A DNA stretch of 64,000 bases from Asterias rubens. Lineage: Eukaryota > Echinodermata > Asteroidea > Forcipulatida > Asteriidae. The DNA lies in NCBI RefSeq assembly GCF_902459465.1, contig NC_047071.1:7954098-8018097 (forward strand), written 5' to 3'. Position 1 is the stretch's first letter. Each line of letters begins with the position of its first letter. Shown here one piece after another: positions 45,955 through 57,900 of this stretch. The notes beneath the pieces are model-generated. The model was given only the letters and a program-made list of their open reading frames with translations. It was not told where the DNA came from and did not search any database. A program made the translations under genes and the position numbers.

Positions 45955-48900
45955 TCACCTGTTTCCCTTCTTGTGCTTGCGCTTCTTCAGAAGTTCACCA
46001 ACGGCACTGAGGCGAAAAAGATGGGGGGGGGGGGGAGAGATGGGGGGGGGGGGGGAATTAACAATCAGAAGACCAAAGGAGCCACTAGTTTTGAGATCTT
46101 GGAAGAACACATGAAATAGGCTGCGTTCAAACACAAGTAACCAAATGGTCAAACGGTTTAGGGTAAAATTCAAACCATTTGTACAAAATAGAAAAAATAC
46201 AAGTCGATGGCATGTACATGTATGCATAGACAACATAACAAGAAGTGAACTGAAGGCAGCAATCAAATCTACAGGGCGAGTCAAAAAGAAGTTGACCAGG
46301 ATTGGTGATGTTTTGGTAATTGTCAAAGACCAGTATTCTCACTTGGTGTATTACAATGCATAAAATAACAAACATCTGAAACTTTGGCCTCCAATTGGTC
46401 CTCAAAAGTGCAAGAAAATTATGAAAGAAAAAACACCCTTGTTGCACAAACTTGTGTGCTTTCTGAGAAAGGCTTCAGGCCTGAAGCCTTTCTCAGATTC
46501 GAATATTTCAGCGAGGAAATACCTCTTTCTCAAAAACTTTGTTACTTCAGAGGGAGTTGTTTCTCTTAATGTTTAAAACTATCGACATCTCTCCGTTGCT
46601 CGTAACCAAGCAAGTTTTCTTAATTGCTTATTCATATTTTGAGTACAATAATAAATAATTGTTTCATCTACCTTGCTTCTTGTTTCCTCCTCTTGTAACC
46701 AAAGTAGCTTTCATTGCCTCCTTGTCTCTGTCCCTCCCCTGCATCCTCATTGTCACAATTCTTCCTTTCCCTTTTCCATCTTGCGTCTTGTTGCCAGGTA
46801 CGATGACCCTGCTGCTGGTAGTGAAGGTGGGTCGAGTTGATCAGCTGGGGCGGGAGAGGTACACCCAGGGGTTTGACTGTATTCACAAACTCAAGGAACA
46901 GATGTTAGGTTAAGTCAAGGAAATTTCTAACAATATTTCAGAATGTAAATTCTCCTGACCCCAATTAGCAAGAGTAAAACCTTAATCTGATGAAAAAACC
47001 TTTATACAACTGGTACTATTCCTGTTCATTGGGCAACCCAGAACTCCTTCAAAACGCACAAACCAAATTCAGGCACACTACATGTACATGTACTTTATCT
47101 ACTATGAACCAATCCCTCTATGTAAAATGAGTAGGTGTCATAATTCAAGCGTAGTCCCACATACATGTAGCTTGCAGGAAGGTGTCTTGAGCGTCACTGA
47201 GTAACGGATTGGCGCGCTATTATAAGAAGCCACTATTATCATTATGGTGATGCAAAGCCATAATTATTCGCAGAACAAATCATCAGGTCTGCACGATAAG
47301 GTCGTTAGTGCAGTTTGTATGAACTTCATAAAATTGGTTTGCAAATTAAGGAAAACAGTAAATGGAGGCCATTGATCAAGAGTGGTCTTCAAATTTATTG
47401 TTTCGCAAAAACAAGCGATCATGCAGAAAAATGTTTATCAGTAGATTTACTTTGTTCAAATTTGTGTGCGTTTGTCATTAAAGGCAAGGTACGCGTTTGG
47501 TAATTGTCAAAGACAATCATTAGCATAAAATAACAAGCCTGAGAAAATTTGGACTCGATTGGTCATCGAAGTTGCGAGAAAATGAAAGAAAAAAACAACC
47601 TTGTGGGACGAATTTATGTGCTTTCAGATAAGAATAAAAGACTTCTAGCTAGAAGTCTTTTATTATTTTAGTGAGAAATTACCTCTTTCTCAAAAACTAC
47701 ATTACTTCAGAGGGAGTTGTTTCCCACAATGTTTTATACTATCAACAGCTCTCCAATGCTCGTTACCAAGTCAGTTTTTAAGTTAATATTTGTTTTGAGT
47801 AACTACCAAACATGTGTACATGTACCTTCCCTTTAAACGCCCCTAAATCATTACATATATGAACTTGCAACTAATAACCTTATTGACCCCTTGCACGCGC
47901 GTCACACGCGGCCACTGTGCCACACTCACCATTTTGGTGGGCACATAGGTTTTATGTGTTAACGTCGCGTCGCCTAAAATGGGCCCTTCACTGAATAACG
48001 CACAGTGACATTGCCCACCAATAAGGTGCATCCAAGATTATTCTGATGATGACTTCAGGTGAATTGGGTCAATACACCTGAGCAGGAAAAATGTACTCAT
48101 GATCACGTTGATGACACAACAACTTTTGGTGTGCAAGATTCTGGCTTCATGTACATAAAATAATTTCAGCATGATTATCATCAAAACCTGATAACCAATG
48201 TTGATAATCAGCCACTGATAAATATATAAATGTATGGATATTTCTCCAAGATGTTGGGATGAAGTCATGTCCAACATGGATGGATGAAGCATCATTCACT
48301 CTCGTTGATGTAAAAAACGATGTTTATCCTAATGTTAAGGAGGAATTAATATTTTTATCTTTCGAAATATGACATTCAATGTTATTCGTGGTAAGACACT
48401 TTATTTTTCCTGTCCTGTGTTGCTTATTAGTTTGTACGTCTTCCCTGCTCAAGATATCATCTGAGATATGCTTTCCTTTCATCTTTTCATTTTCAAACAT
48501 CCACCTTTAAAAAGTGCAATTAATTGCTTTATGTACAACTACTTGTTGCTTTTCACATTGTTTTACTATTTTGAATGAAATAACTTTATCTTCACCATTT
48601 GCACAAAGTGACAAACTAACAAAATGTGAAAAACCATCACTTTTGTCCAATCGATTTTGGTATAACAAACATGTAAAAACAGCTCAATGTACTTGGATCA
48701 ATATCATTGACAACATTTAGTATAATATGAAATAAGATAACATTCATGTAAAAAAAGCTTAATTTATAACCTGCGCCCCAATCAAGGGGCCTTTACGTTT
48801 CAATTATTCACACAAATGTTACTGAACAGTACTTAGTTAGAAAAGGATATTTTTGCTTCCGTTGTTGATGAAAGTTATGGCTTTTCCTTTACTTCCTAAA

Positions 48901-51900
48901 CGGCCTGTTCGTCCAATCTAAAAACAAAAAGGGAATCAAAATACAAAATATGAGCTGGAGTGTTAAATACTTTTTGTAGAAATGTTTGCGGATTTCAACT
49001 GATTTGACATCATTTCAGGGAAGGTTACACTTGGTAATCAATCGTAAAATTAATGACAATGACAACTGTTGATGAGAAGCCTACAGCAGCTTTTTATAGT
49101 ATTTATTTATTTTATTTTATTTTAATTTTATATTCACTCCGGATTTTCGGCGAAATGACATTTTCACAGGTTAGTTCTATTGCATGCAACTACATTAATA
49201 TAGAATTACATCACCATCAGGGTGGATATGCGCACACTACAAGTCTTTATTATTATTATTTATTATTTAATCAAAATTCCAAAATCCAAAGGTATACTTT
49301 GCCTTTAACCCAACTGATGAGGCCACCTACCTGATGGATGTACTCTTCTACTGTGTTTGGCATGTCAAAGTTCACCACCATCTTGACCCCTGGGAGGTCA
49401 ATGCCCCGACCCAGGACAGCTGTGCACACCAGAACTGGGTATTCCCCATCCCTGAAGCACTGTAGTGTCTCAGTCCTTTCGCTCTGGGGTCTGTCACCAT
49501 GCAGAGAGGCTGCACGGATGTCACATGTCTGAAACAAAGAAAATCAAACACTACTACTCATCCTGAGCTCGGAAGAATGGTGTAAGGTTCTATGCCCTTC
49601 TACCAGGAACACAAACTACTTTTTGAGCCAATTGACCGAACTCACCTGGGCCCAATTTTACACAGCTGCTTAACGGACTATTTTGTGCTTACTGTGCGAT
49701 TTCCATTTCATAGGGCTGCTAACCGAAAGCACATGAAAAGGCATGCTAACAAACCTTCCGGTGCTTACCACACGAAAATAAATGAAGTCACAATGCAAAT
49801 CCATGGTAAACCCGCAATGGCCGCCCAATTTTTCTGCTAACCTGTGAAACACAGTTGCCCCTCAGCAAATTTTTCTGCTAGAGTAAGCACAAAATTTGCT
49901 TGCCATTAAGCAGCGCTATGAAATTGGGCCCTGATGTCATCATCTGAATAATCTTGGATGCGCCATACTGGTGGGCAATATCACTTGGGTTATTCAGTGA
50001 AGTGTGCATTTAAGGCGACGCGGCGTTTACCTATTGCAACCAACATGGTGAGCGTGGACAGTCGCTGCATGTGACGTGTGTGCAAGGGGTCAAGAGGAGC
50101 AGATCCTAATCAATTAAATTGCCCCAGTTAAACATTTGTTTATGCCCTTCAACGAGGAACACAAAGTACTTTTTAATTGTTTCAGTAGCAGAAGGTCCTA
50201 AGCTATACAATGGCCCAAATTACAATTTTGTCGTTAGAATTATCCCAAAGACATGTTTTCCCATTCCATTGACTTTCATCTTCCTATACTGACTTATGAA
50301 AGGAAGAAAACTGATCAAACTTTCACACCGTTTTCTTAAAACACTTATTTGCACATTAACTGCTTACGCCCTTGCACCAGTAAACCTTTCGCCTTCTTCC
50401 AGGCACACAAAGATTTTATGAAACGTTGGCTTACAGTTAGACAAATGTATATAGGATTTTGAGGCATTGCATGGTGAGGTATCAATGTATATTTGGTTTG
50501 CATGTGTGTATCTACTTGCCAGGTAGAGTTTGTTCTTCTCCTGACTATGACTAGAGCAAGCTAGGCGTAACGTTGAGACCAATTTAAGAACTGACTCCGC
50601 AGTAGTACAGTTAATCACGATCCTATAAGCTAAAGTAGCCATGCAATGCCTCAAAAGCTAAAGTAGCCTATTTTCTATACCATCCGCCTGGTAATAGTTA
50701 AAAAGCAGGATAGTTCTTTTCAGAACTGAGAAGTCTCCCGAACCCCCTGAACATTTACTCTGCGGTAGTAGAATAAAGCAAGACAGTTCTCTAAGAACAA
50801 ACTCTACCTGGCAAGTAGATACACACATGGTGTTACCGCAAACCAAATATACATAGACAAATGTAAGTATTCAGCATCTAGACACAGACCCTTTACAAAA
50901 TGTTGAATGATAGAAATAAATTACCGAAGGCACACAGTTAAAAGGGGAATGCAGTGTCCTCTCTGTACATGCAAGATTTTCTTACAGCAAACAGTCCGCA
51001 CTGCATGTAATATAAGGGCCTTTGTCGCAAGAGGCAACTTTAGCAGGAAACCACCTCCAGTGAATGCTACAACACCACTTTGGTAGCACATGAGTCATTT
51101 TTTAAACAATGTCATACGATTCCCAGAAAAATTATGAGAACATTCAAATGTGAATGGATTCTCTTCTTAGAGATTGCCTGGAACAGGGCCCAGATTCATG
51201 GCTCTGCTTACCGTAAGCAAAGAATCGGCGCTGACGAAAGCAGGGAATTCTGTGCTTACGTCAAGCGTTTTTCATGGTTAAGCAGGGAAATTTGGCTTGT
51301 GTGCGTGCTTACTCCACATTAGGCATTCTACACTTACACAGCTAGCGCAGAAATTTGGCGCTTGCACATAAGAGAAGAATGGTGATCATAAGCATAAATA
51401 TTGGCAGTAGGCAGAGCCATGAAAGTGGGCCCTGGTTCTCAGTAAATTGCCTTGTGTGACAAGGTCCTAAGACCTGTATGTACCTTGTTGATCGCTAGTG
51501 AAAGAAGTCCTGCTCCTATTTTAGAGTCAACAAACACCACCAAGGGAGGCCTGTTGGAAAAGCAATACATGTCTTCAAATTATTTGCATATTTTGGTACA
51601 AACAAGGTGAAGTGGCCGAGCGGATAGGATTACCAAACTCAAGCTCTGGTGTTTATGTTCAGCAGAGTGTAGATTCTAGTCCCAGTCACACTTGTGTCCC
51701 TGAGCAAGACACTTAACTATAATTGCTTCTCTCCACCCAGCGGTATATGGGTACCTGTGAGGGCAGAGAATGTTCTTGCGATTTATTTAGCCTTGTGCTG
51801 TATTTTTTGTGCACAGGCTGTATATTCCCCAGGGAGCTGAGATGGTTTAAGGAATGAATTACATGGCCCAATGACAAGGGGTTATAATGTTGGAAGTACT

Positions 51901-54900
51901 TTGAGATGCCCTTCGAGTGTGAGAAGGACTTAACAAAAAAACACGATTTTTATAATTATTATTACCAATCTCACAAAAAAATAACCAACCTCTCTGAAAA
52001 CCGTGTTCACCACTTACGCTGAGTGACATCTTCATCTGCACTTTTTTTTTGACAGATTAACGGTGGTGTTTTTTAATGCCTGGAACAGTGTGGATTTTCC
52101 CTAAAAATTTTGCCGACATGAGAACGGATAAAATGTTTATCCATCTGGACTTTCCATTGTGCAGCATGTACAGACAGGCACCTACATGTAGTATGCTTTG
52201 TATCACCTATAACTGGTTCTGGAAAACATGTCTTCCAGAAGTTTATGGGTCATTTGATTAGCTTCCCTGTGTCGACCCTACGAGCTCATTCGGGTGAACC
52301 CCTGACAAGAGCTAATCGAACGACGTCATGCACCTCAGGCCAGCCCCAAGTTACTCCTTCCACAAGCAGGGCACTTGGGGCTGACCCAGGTGAGCCCCTG
52401 AAATGACGTCAAAGCCATTCGAACGTATCAGGGGTAGACCGGGGTCAACCCAGGGAAACACACCCAGTTTGTAACCCCTGATTCCAGATTTAGGGAATAA
52501 CAATTTGATATTCTGCTCTTACAACAAGTACCTATAATGCTTGGGATCCTGCAGTACTGCAAAGAGATTCTTCTTCTTAGCTGGTTCCTCGACCCACATC
52601 ACAATCTGCTTTACTGAAGTACATGGAGTGTTGGGCTGAAATCAACAGAAAACCCAACACATATTAATACATACAACATGATGGAATGAGTTCCCAGGAT
52701 AAGTTCCAACCATGGTTTGATCCACAAGTTTGTCCACACTCGGGCAACCTTACATGTATGTGTGATCCCTGGCTACATGGCAGTATCTCTACTTTGCCAA
52801 CACAGAAAAGATCAGTATGCTAGGCATAAGTTCTTTGGGCTCCCTCTGAAGTAACACAGTTTTTGAGAAAGAAGTAATTTTCAACTAAAATATTTGAATT
52901 TGATTTGAGACCTCAGAATTAGATTTTGAGGTCCCAAAATCAAGCGGTGTTTTTTTTCCATTATTATCTCGCAACTTTGAAGACCAATTGAATTCAAATT
53001 TTCACAGGTTTGTTATTTTATTCACATGTTGAGATACACCAAGTGAGAACAATGGTCTTCGACAATTAATGAAGGTGTCAGGTGTCTTTAACATAGAGAA
53101 CAAACCTTGCCAATTGAGATGTAGAGTGGATTATGTAGCAATGATGCAGCTACATTCTCCATGGATTGAGGTATTGTTGCAGAGAACAGCATCGTCTGAT
53201 GAGAGTTTGGAAGATGACTCATCACATCCAACACCTGATGATCAATCACAAATGAAACAGGTCAACAACAAGTGTTTAAACTCTATCCATCCAGATGGAA
53301 TGAGTTCAGGCATTTTTATCATGATCGATATTGTATACTGATGATTTAAAGAAGAACATGTAGGAAAGGTCTCCAGTGTTAGTCGTCCGAATGTTTATTA
53401 ATACCTCAAATAAAATAAAAGAGCAAAGATTTAACAATATGTTACAGATTTGGTAATAACAAAATTAAAGTTAAAAGAAACTATTTGACCTTTTATCTTC
53501 CAACCAATGTCTTCACAAGATGCAGACATTTCCTTGCCAAGTCCCTAAGTGAAAGGCCATGGGTGATCAAATCTGAAGTTACCTGACCTGTCGTTGATTT
53601 CACAAAACTCTTCCGAACTTAAGGCTTATCTTAATAGGACTTAGGACGAGTCCCAACCCTGCACTTTAGCATGTAGACCTTAAGATTAATCCTAAGTTAG
53701 GACGAGTTAAAGACAAATCCTAACTCTTTGTGAAATCGACCCCTGGAGTCAGTTTCACAAAGAGCTAAGATTGATCTTTACTGCAAATAAATCATAGTTT
53801 TTAAGTAAAGAGCGATGTCACAATACAATTCACTATTGTAATTTGACCATTTGTCTTATAATGAATTGTACTACTTTGGGAAATCAAGCGCTGACTTGAC
53901 TTATCTCTGACCTTACATCACTTAATCTCTAACCTGACTTAGTCTCTGACCTGACATGCCTGACCTGAGACCTGACCTATGACCTGACCTACATTATAAC
54001 CTACCTGTTGTTTGAAGCCTTTATGTAGCATGGTGTCAACCTCATCAATAATCACTGTCTTAATTGCTGCTAATGATACACCTGCACATTCATAACATGG
54101 AATCATTGTTTAAGAACTAAATTTAGAACATTTCATCTTGATCAAGTGTATACATTCATTTTAAGTGTTTAATTCAATAAATTCAGTGTAACTGGCATTT
54201 ATAATCTTCTTTGCTCTAGCCTTTAAAGTAAGGATTTTAAAGTAAGGATTTTAATCCTAGATTGGTGGAGTGGATTTCTTTTAAGTAGCAATAAAGACAA
54301 AATTGGGGCTGTGGATTATGGAAACTATAATCATAGACAGGCAACTAGGGCTGGGGAAGGGGCTATCATTTTGTTTTCTTTTATTTGATTGAATTGCTAG
54401 ATTATCCCACCTTCCTTCTGAATAACATCAAGGATTCTACCAGGAGTAGCAATAATAAACTGGACATCTTGTTTGAGTCGATGTAGCTGTGTCGGCATTG
54501 GTAGTCCACCTACCATAAGAGCTGTCCTCATGTTAGGTAAACCTGATAAAAACAAATACAGTTTGTTACCATTAGGAGTGTCACAAAACACTGTGTACTT
54601 AGTACAGGCGTTTACCATTTAAGAAAAGACTATGACATACTTTCTTTTGTTATCTTTGACACTGTGCAAAGATTCAGATAATACTTCAAATAACCCTTGA
54701 AGTCACATTCCTTTTACACTTATTGACAAAGCGAAAAGACTCAGCAGGACTGGGCAACTAGGCCCAAATTGCATATATCGCAGGGTCAGGCTTTCCAAAC
54801 AATTTGGTGTGGAGGGACATATCAGAAATAAAAGGATGTGGCCACCACACTCGCCAAGCTGCCGAGGCCGTCAGGGTTAAATGCATCACAAAGTGTTCGA

Positions 54901-57900
54901 TGCATATTTTTCTAAAGCCATTTGTATTTAAACGCAGACAATCCGGAGCAAATATGTCCAAGCATGAAGAATAATCCCTCGATCACAAAATACACAATCC
55001 GAGAAGCGTTACTGCAGTACACTTATCATATTCAAATTTTGAGGCAAGAAAAATAACATAATTTTCCCAAACCACATTACTTTGAAGTGAAATGTTTCTC
55101 AAAATACTAAATACAATATCGAAAGCTGATGCAGTGGTATTGCCATTAATTTTAAGAATGATTACCAATGTATAACTTCCTGTTAATTAAACAGATTAAA
55201 CCCAAGGAATTCACTCTAGGTAGTAGTACCTTTTCTCACATATACCAGGGTTCTGGCTGATATACAGCTTTTAACATCAAGTCAAAACCATTCTGAAGAC
55301 CTTATGGCAATTCATGGTGCTTTGGCCAAACTTGAATGTCCAAAATTTCAATAACTTAGGGAGAAACCTACAGCCATAATAACAATAGGTCAAGTACCTT
55401 GCATCAATTGTTTTGCTTGCTCCTCAATTTGCATGGCTAGCTCTCTGGAAGGCGACAGGATCAATCCCAGGGGTTTGCTCCCCTCTTCTTTACTGTCTCT
55501 AAAACACACAGTGTTGTAGATTTGTAGAATGGTGGGAACAAGGAAAGCAGCAGCTGTTGGTACAAACAAACAAACAAACAAACAAACAAACAAACAAACA
55601 AACAAACAAACAAACAAACAAACAAACAAACAAACAAACAAACAAACAAACAAACAAACAAACAAACAAACAAACAAACAAACAAACAAACAAACAAACA
55701 AACAAACAAACAAACAAACAAACAAACAAACAAACAAACAAACAAACAAACACAGAGTGAGAATGTTATACTCTTGAGGTGGGAAGTAGAGCTAAAGGGA
55801 GATTAATATATTTTTGGGGGTGTCGTGGCCGAAAGACTAAGAGCATCGGACTCAAGTTCTGGTGGTTGATTGGGATGTGGGTTCCAATCCCGGTCGTGAC
55901 ACGTGTCCTTACGCAGACACTTAACCATTGCTTCTCTTCACCTAGGGGTAAATAGGGTACCTGTGAGGCCGGGATGGTTTATGTCAATGACAAGCTTTGA
56001 GCGCTGTAACTCGCAGCACCGGCTGTATACTCCCCAGGGAGCAGAGATGGTTTAAGGAATGATTTAAAGCCCAGTGAACAGGGGTAACAATTCTGTATGG
56101 TTAATGTTAGTGGTTTACAAAACTGAATTACTTTTTCCGGAGCTTGTCTGAGCACACACCATCATGTCACGCCATCTCAACGCTGCTGGAATGACCTGCA
56201 TCTGGACTGGAGTAGGCATGTTGTATCCAACATTTGCAAGATTGGCCTCCACTGTGGAAAGAAAAGTCCATCAATGAAATTAAAACAAACGAAGAAAAAA
56301 AGACTGTGCAACATTCTACATAGCCCTTTTCACCTGACGAAAGCCAACTAGGGTCCTTGGAATCAGTGCCAGTTGTCTTGACCACGGAAGCTGGCCAAAC
56401 TCAAACACGATCTTCACACGACACAGACACCACTGCCCTTGTCACAGGTCCTTCATCTTTAATGGTGTCAAAGCTCAACATCGTTAAACATCGGAATAAA
56501 AATTTGCATGTTGATTACAAATCATCTTTGCATACTGTCTATATGACATGTCGACATTGTGTGGTTTTTGTATCTATGTCAGGAAACAGTTTCATCAAGA
56601 AACTTTGCATGGTGAAATACTTAGACCGAACAACTAGAGTTTTGTTCATACCGAGTGCTTATATTTGCTCATTATTTCATAGCAAATGCTGATCTTAGAG
56701 TAGCAACTGATACGTGTTGTGTAGCAATTTGCTCCGCTATACAAAGCAGAGAAGTACATGTACACAGTAAGTTCTGTGCAAAGCTATGCCACCATGCACA
56801 ATCCGTACACTTGAATAGTTTAAGCAGTTGAACAACTCATTGGAAAAATGCTACCAAGGGAAGGAGGACTGATGACTAATTGCATAATATAGACAAATTG
56901 ATTTCTCTCTGATGAAACAACATTTTTCACCTACTTTTTTTTGGAGCAACAAGATGCGAGAACTCAATGATTGGTCTTGGAATGTCCATTCCTTCAACAA
57001 AGATGTCAACCTTAAAAAAAAAAGTGAAAAAAGAAAAGAAAAAAGGAATACAAATCATTGGTTTCCTTATCAAAGTAACAATTTAAGCATCCTTTCTAAC
57101 TGGTTCTTGGTTTCATTGCAATTGTCACCTTTGACAAGGAATCTCAATGTTCATGAAAAGACAACAGATCTGACCAAGTGTTTCAACCAGCTGTTCTGTG
57201 GTTATAGGTATAGTTTACATTGTAAAGTAGCTAGAAATAATGAACTGTGGCAGATAATACCCACTGACTAGTTACATGTAGGTTATGGACTAGAGCATAA
57301 TAATGTCAATAATTAGTTTAGAGATGTTATGTAAATGACGTAATTTTGAGTAGGACGCCCTTGCCTACAGGTCAAAATGAGCTAGTTCACTGGCCCTTCA
57401 TTAGTGCCGGGAAGTCCAAATATGTGCAATTTCATTGTTTCATCCACAGTTTATTTCCGAGATGGAGGCTACATGTAGTTGACCATGATGTACTGGTTAT
57501 TTATATCAGTTTTTATATAGCGCTTTGCACATCCGAAGGGCATCTCAACATTATTAACCCTGGTCACTGGGCCTTAATTCATTCCTTAAACCATCTCAGC
57601 TCCCAGGGAGTATACAGACTGTGCAACATTAATATGCGCTACTCGGCTAAATCAATCACAAGAACCACCTCTGCCCTCACAGGTACCCATTTACCCCTGG
57701 GTGGAGAGAAGCAATTATAGTGTCTTGCTCAGGGACACAAGTGTCACGACCAGGATTTGAACCCACACTCTGCTGAGCTGAAGCTTGAGCTTTGTGTTGA
57801 TATTCGCTCGACCACGACAGCTACGCTACCTGCTGCCAAAACATAAGATTTGAACAACCTCTTGCTACCGGGCAACCTCGGTAGTCTAGTTTGTAAGACA

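Larger units (their letters stand above)
46904..48850 (-). other. DDX59: U12-type AT-AC intron of DDX59 (intron 12)
   Basis: On the minus strand the intron begins ATATCCTTTT (48850 downward), the exact U12 5' splice consensus. It ends TTCCTTGAC (46922-46914, branch A at 46915), then 11 nt on, the terminal AC (46905-46904). Joining exons 12 and 13 here gives [16 protein letters not shown], which aligns without gaps to SKRLFWDIAKRVKPTG of human DDX59. Reading past the 5' site meets an in-frame TAA at 48839-48837, and no GT donor lies before it. Contains D-type MITEs and an inverted repeat partner. Confidence 0.93.

Noticed and set aside
48837-48917. DDX59 ending naturally at TAA after NNGSKNILF
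   Set aside because: Perfect U12 signals and a gap-free match to the human C-terminus after AT-AC splicing make truncation unlikely.
55390-55777. Long open frames on both strands (FVCL and TNKQ repeats)
   Set aside because: Product of the (CAAA)47 microsatellite; only 55398-55553 on the minus strand is a genuine DDX59 exon.
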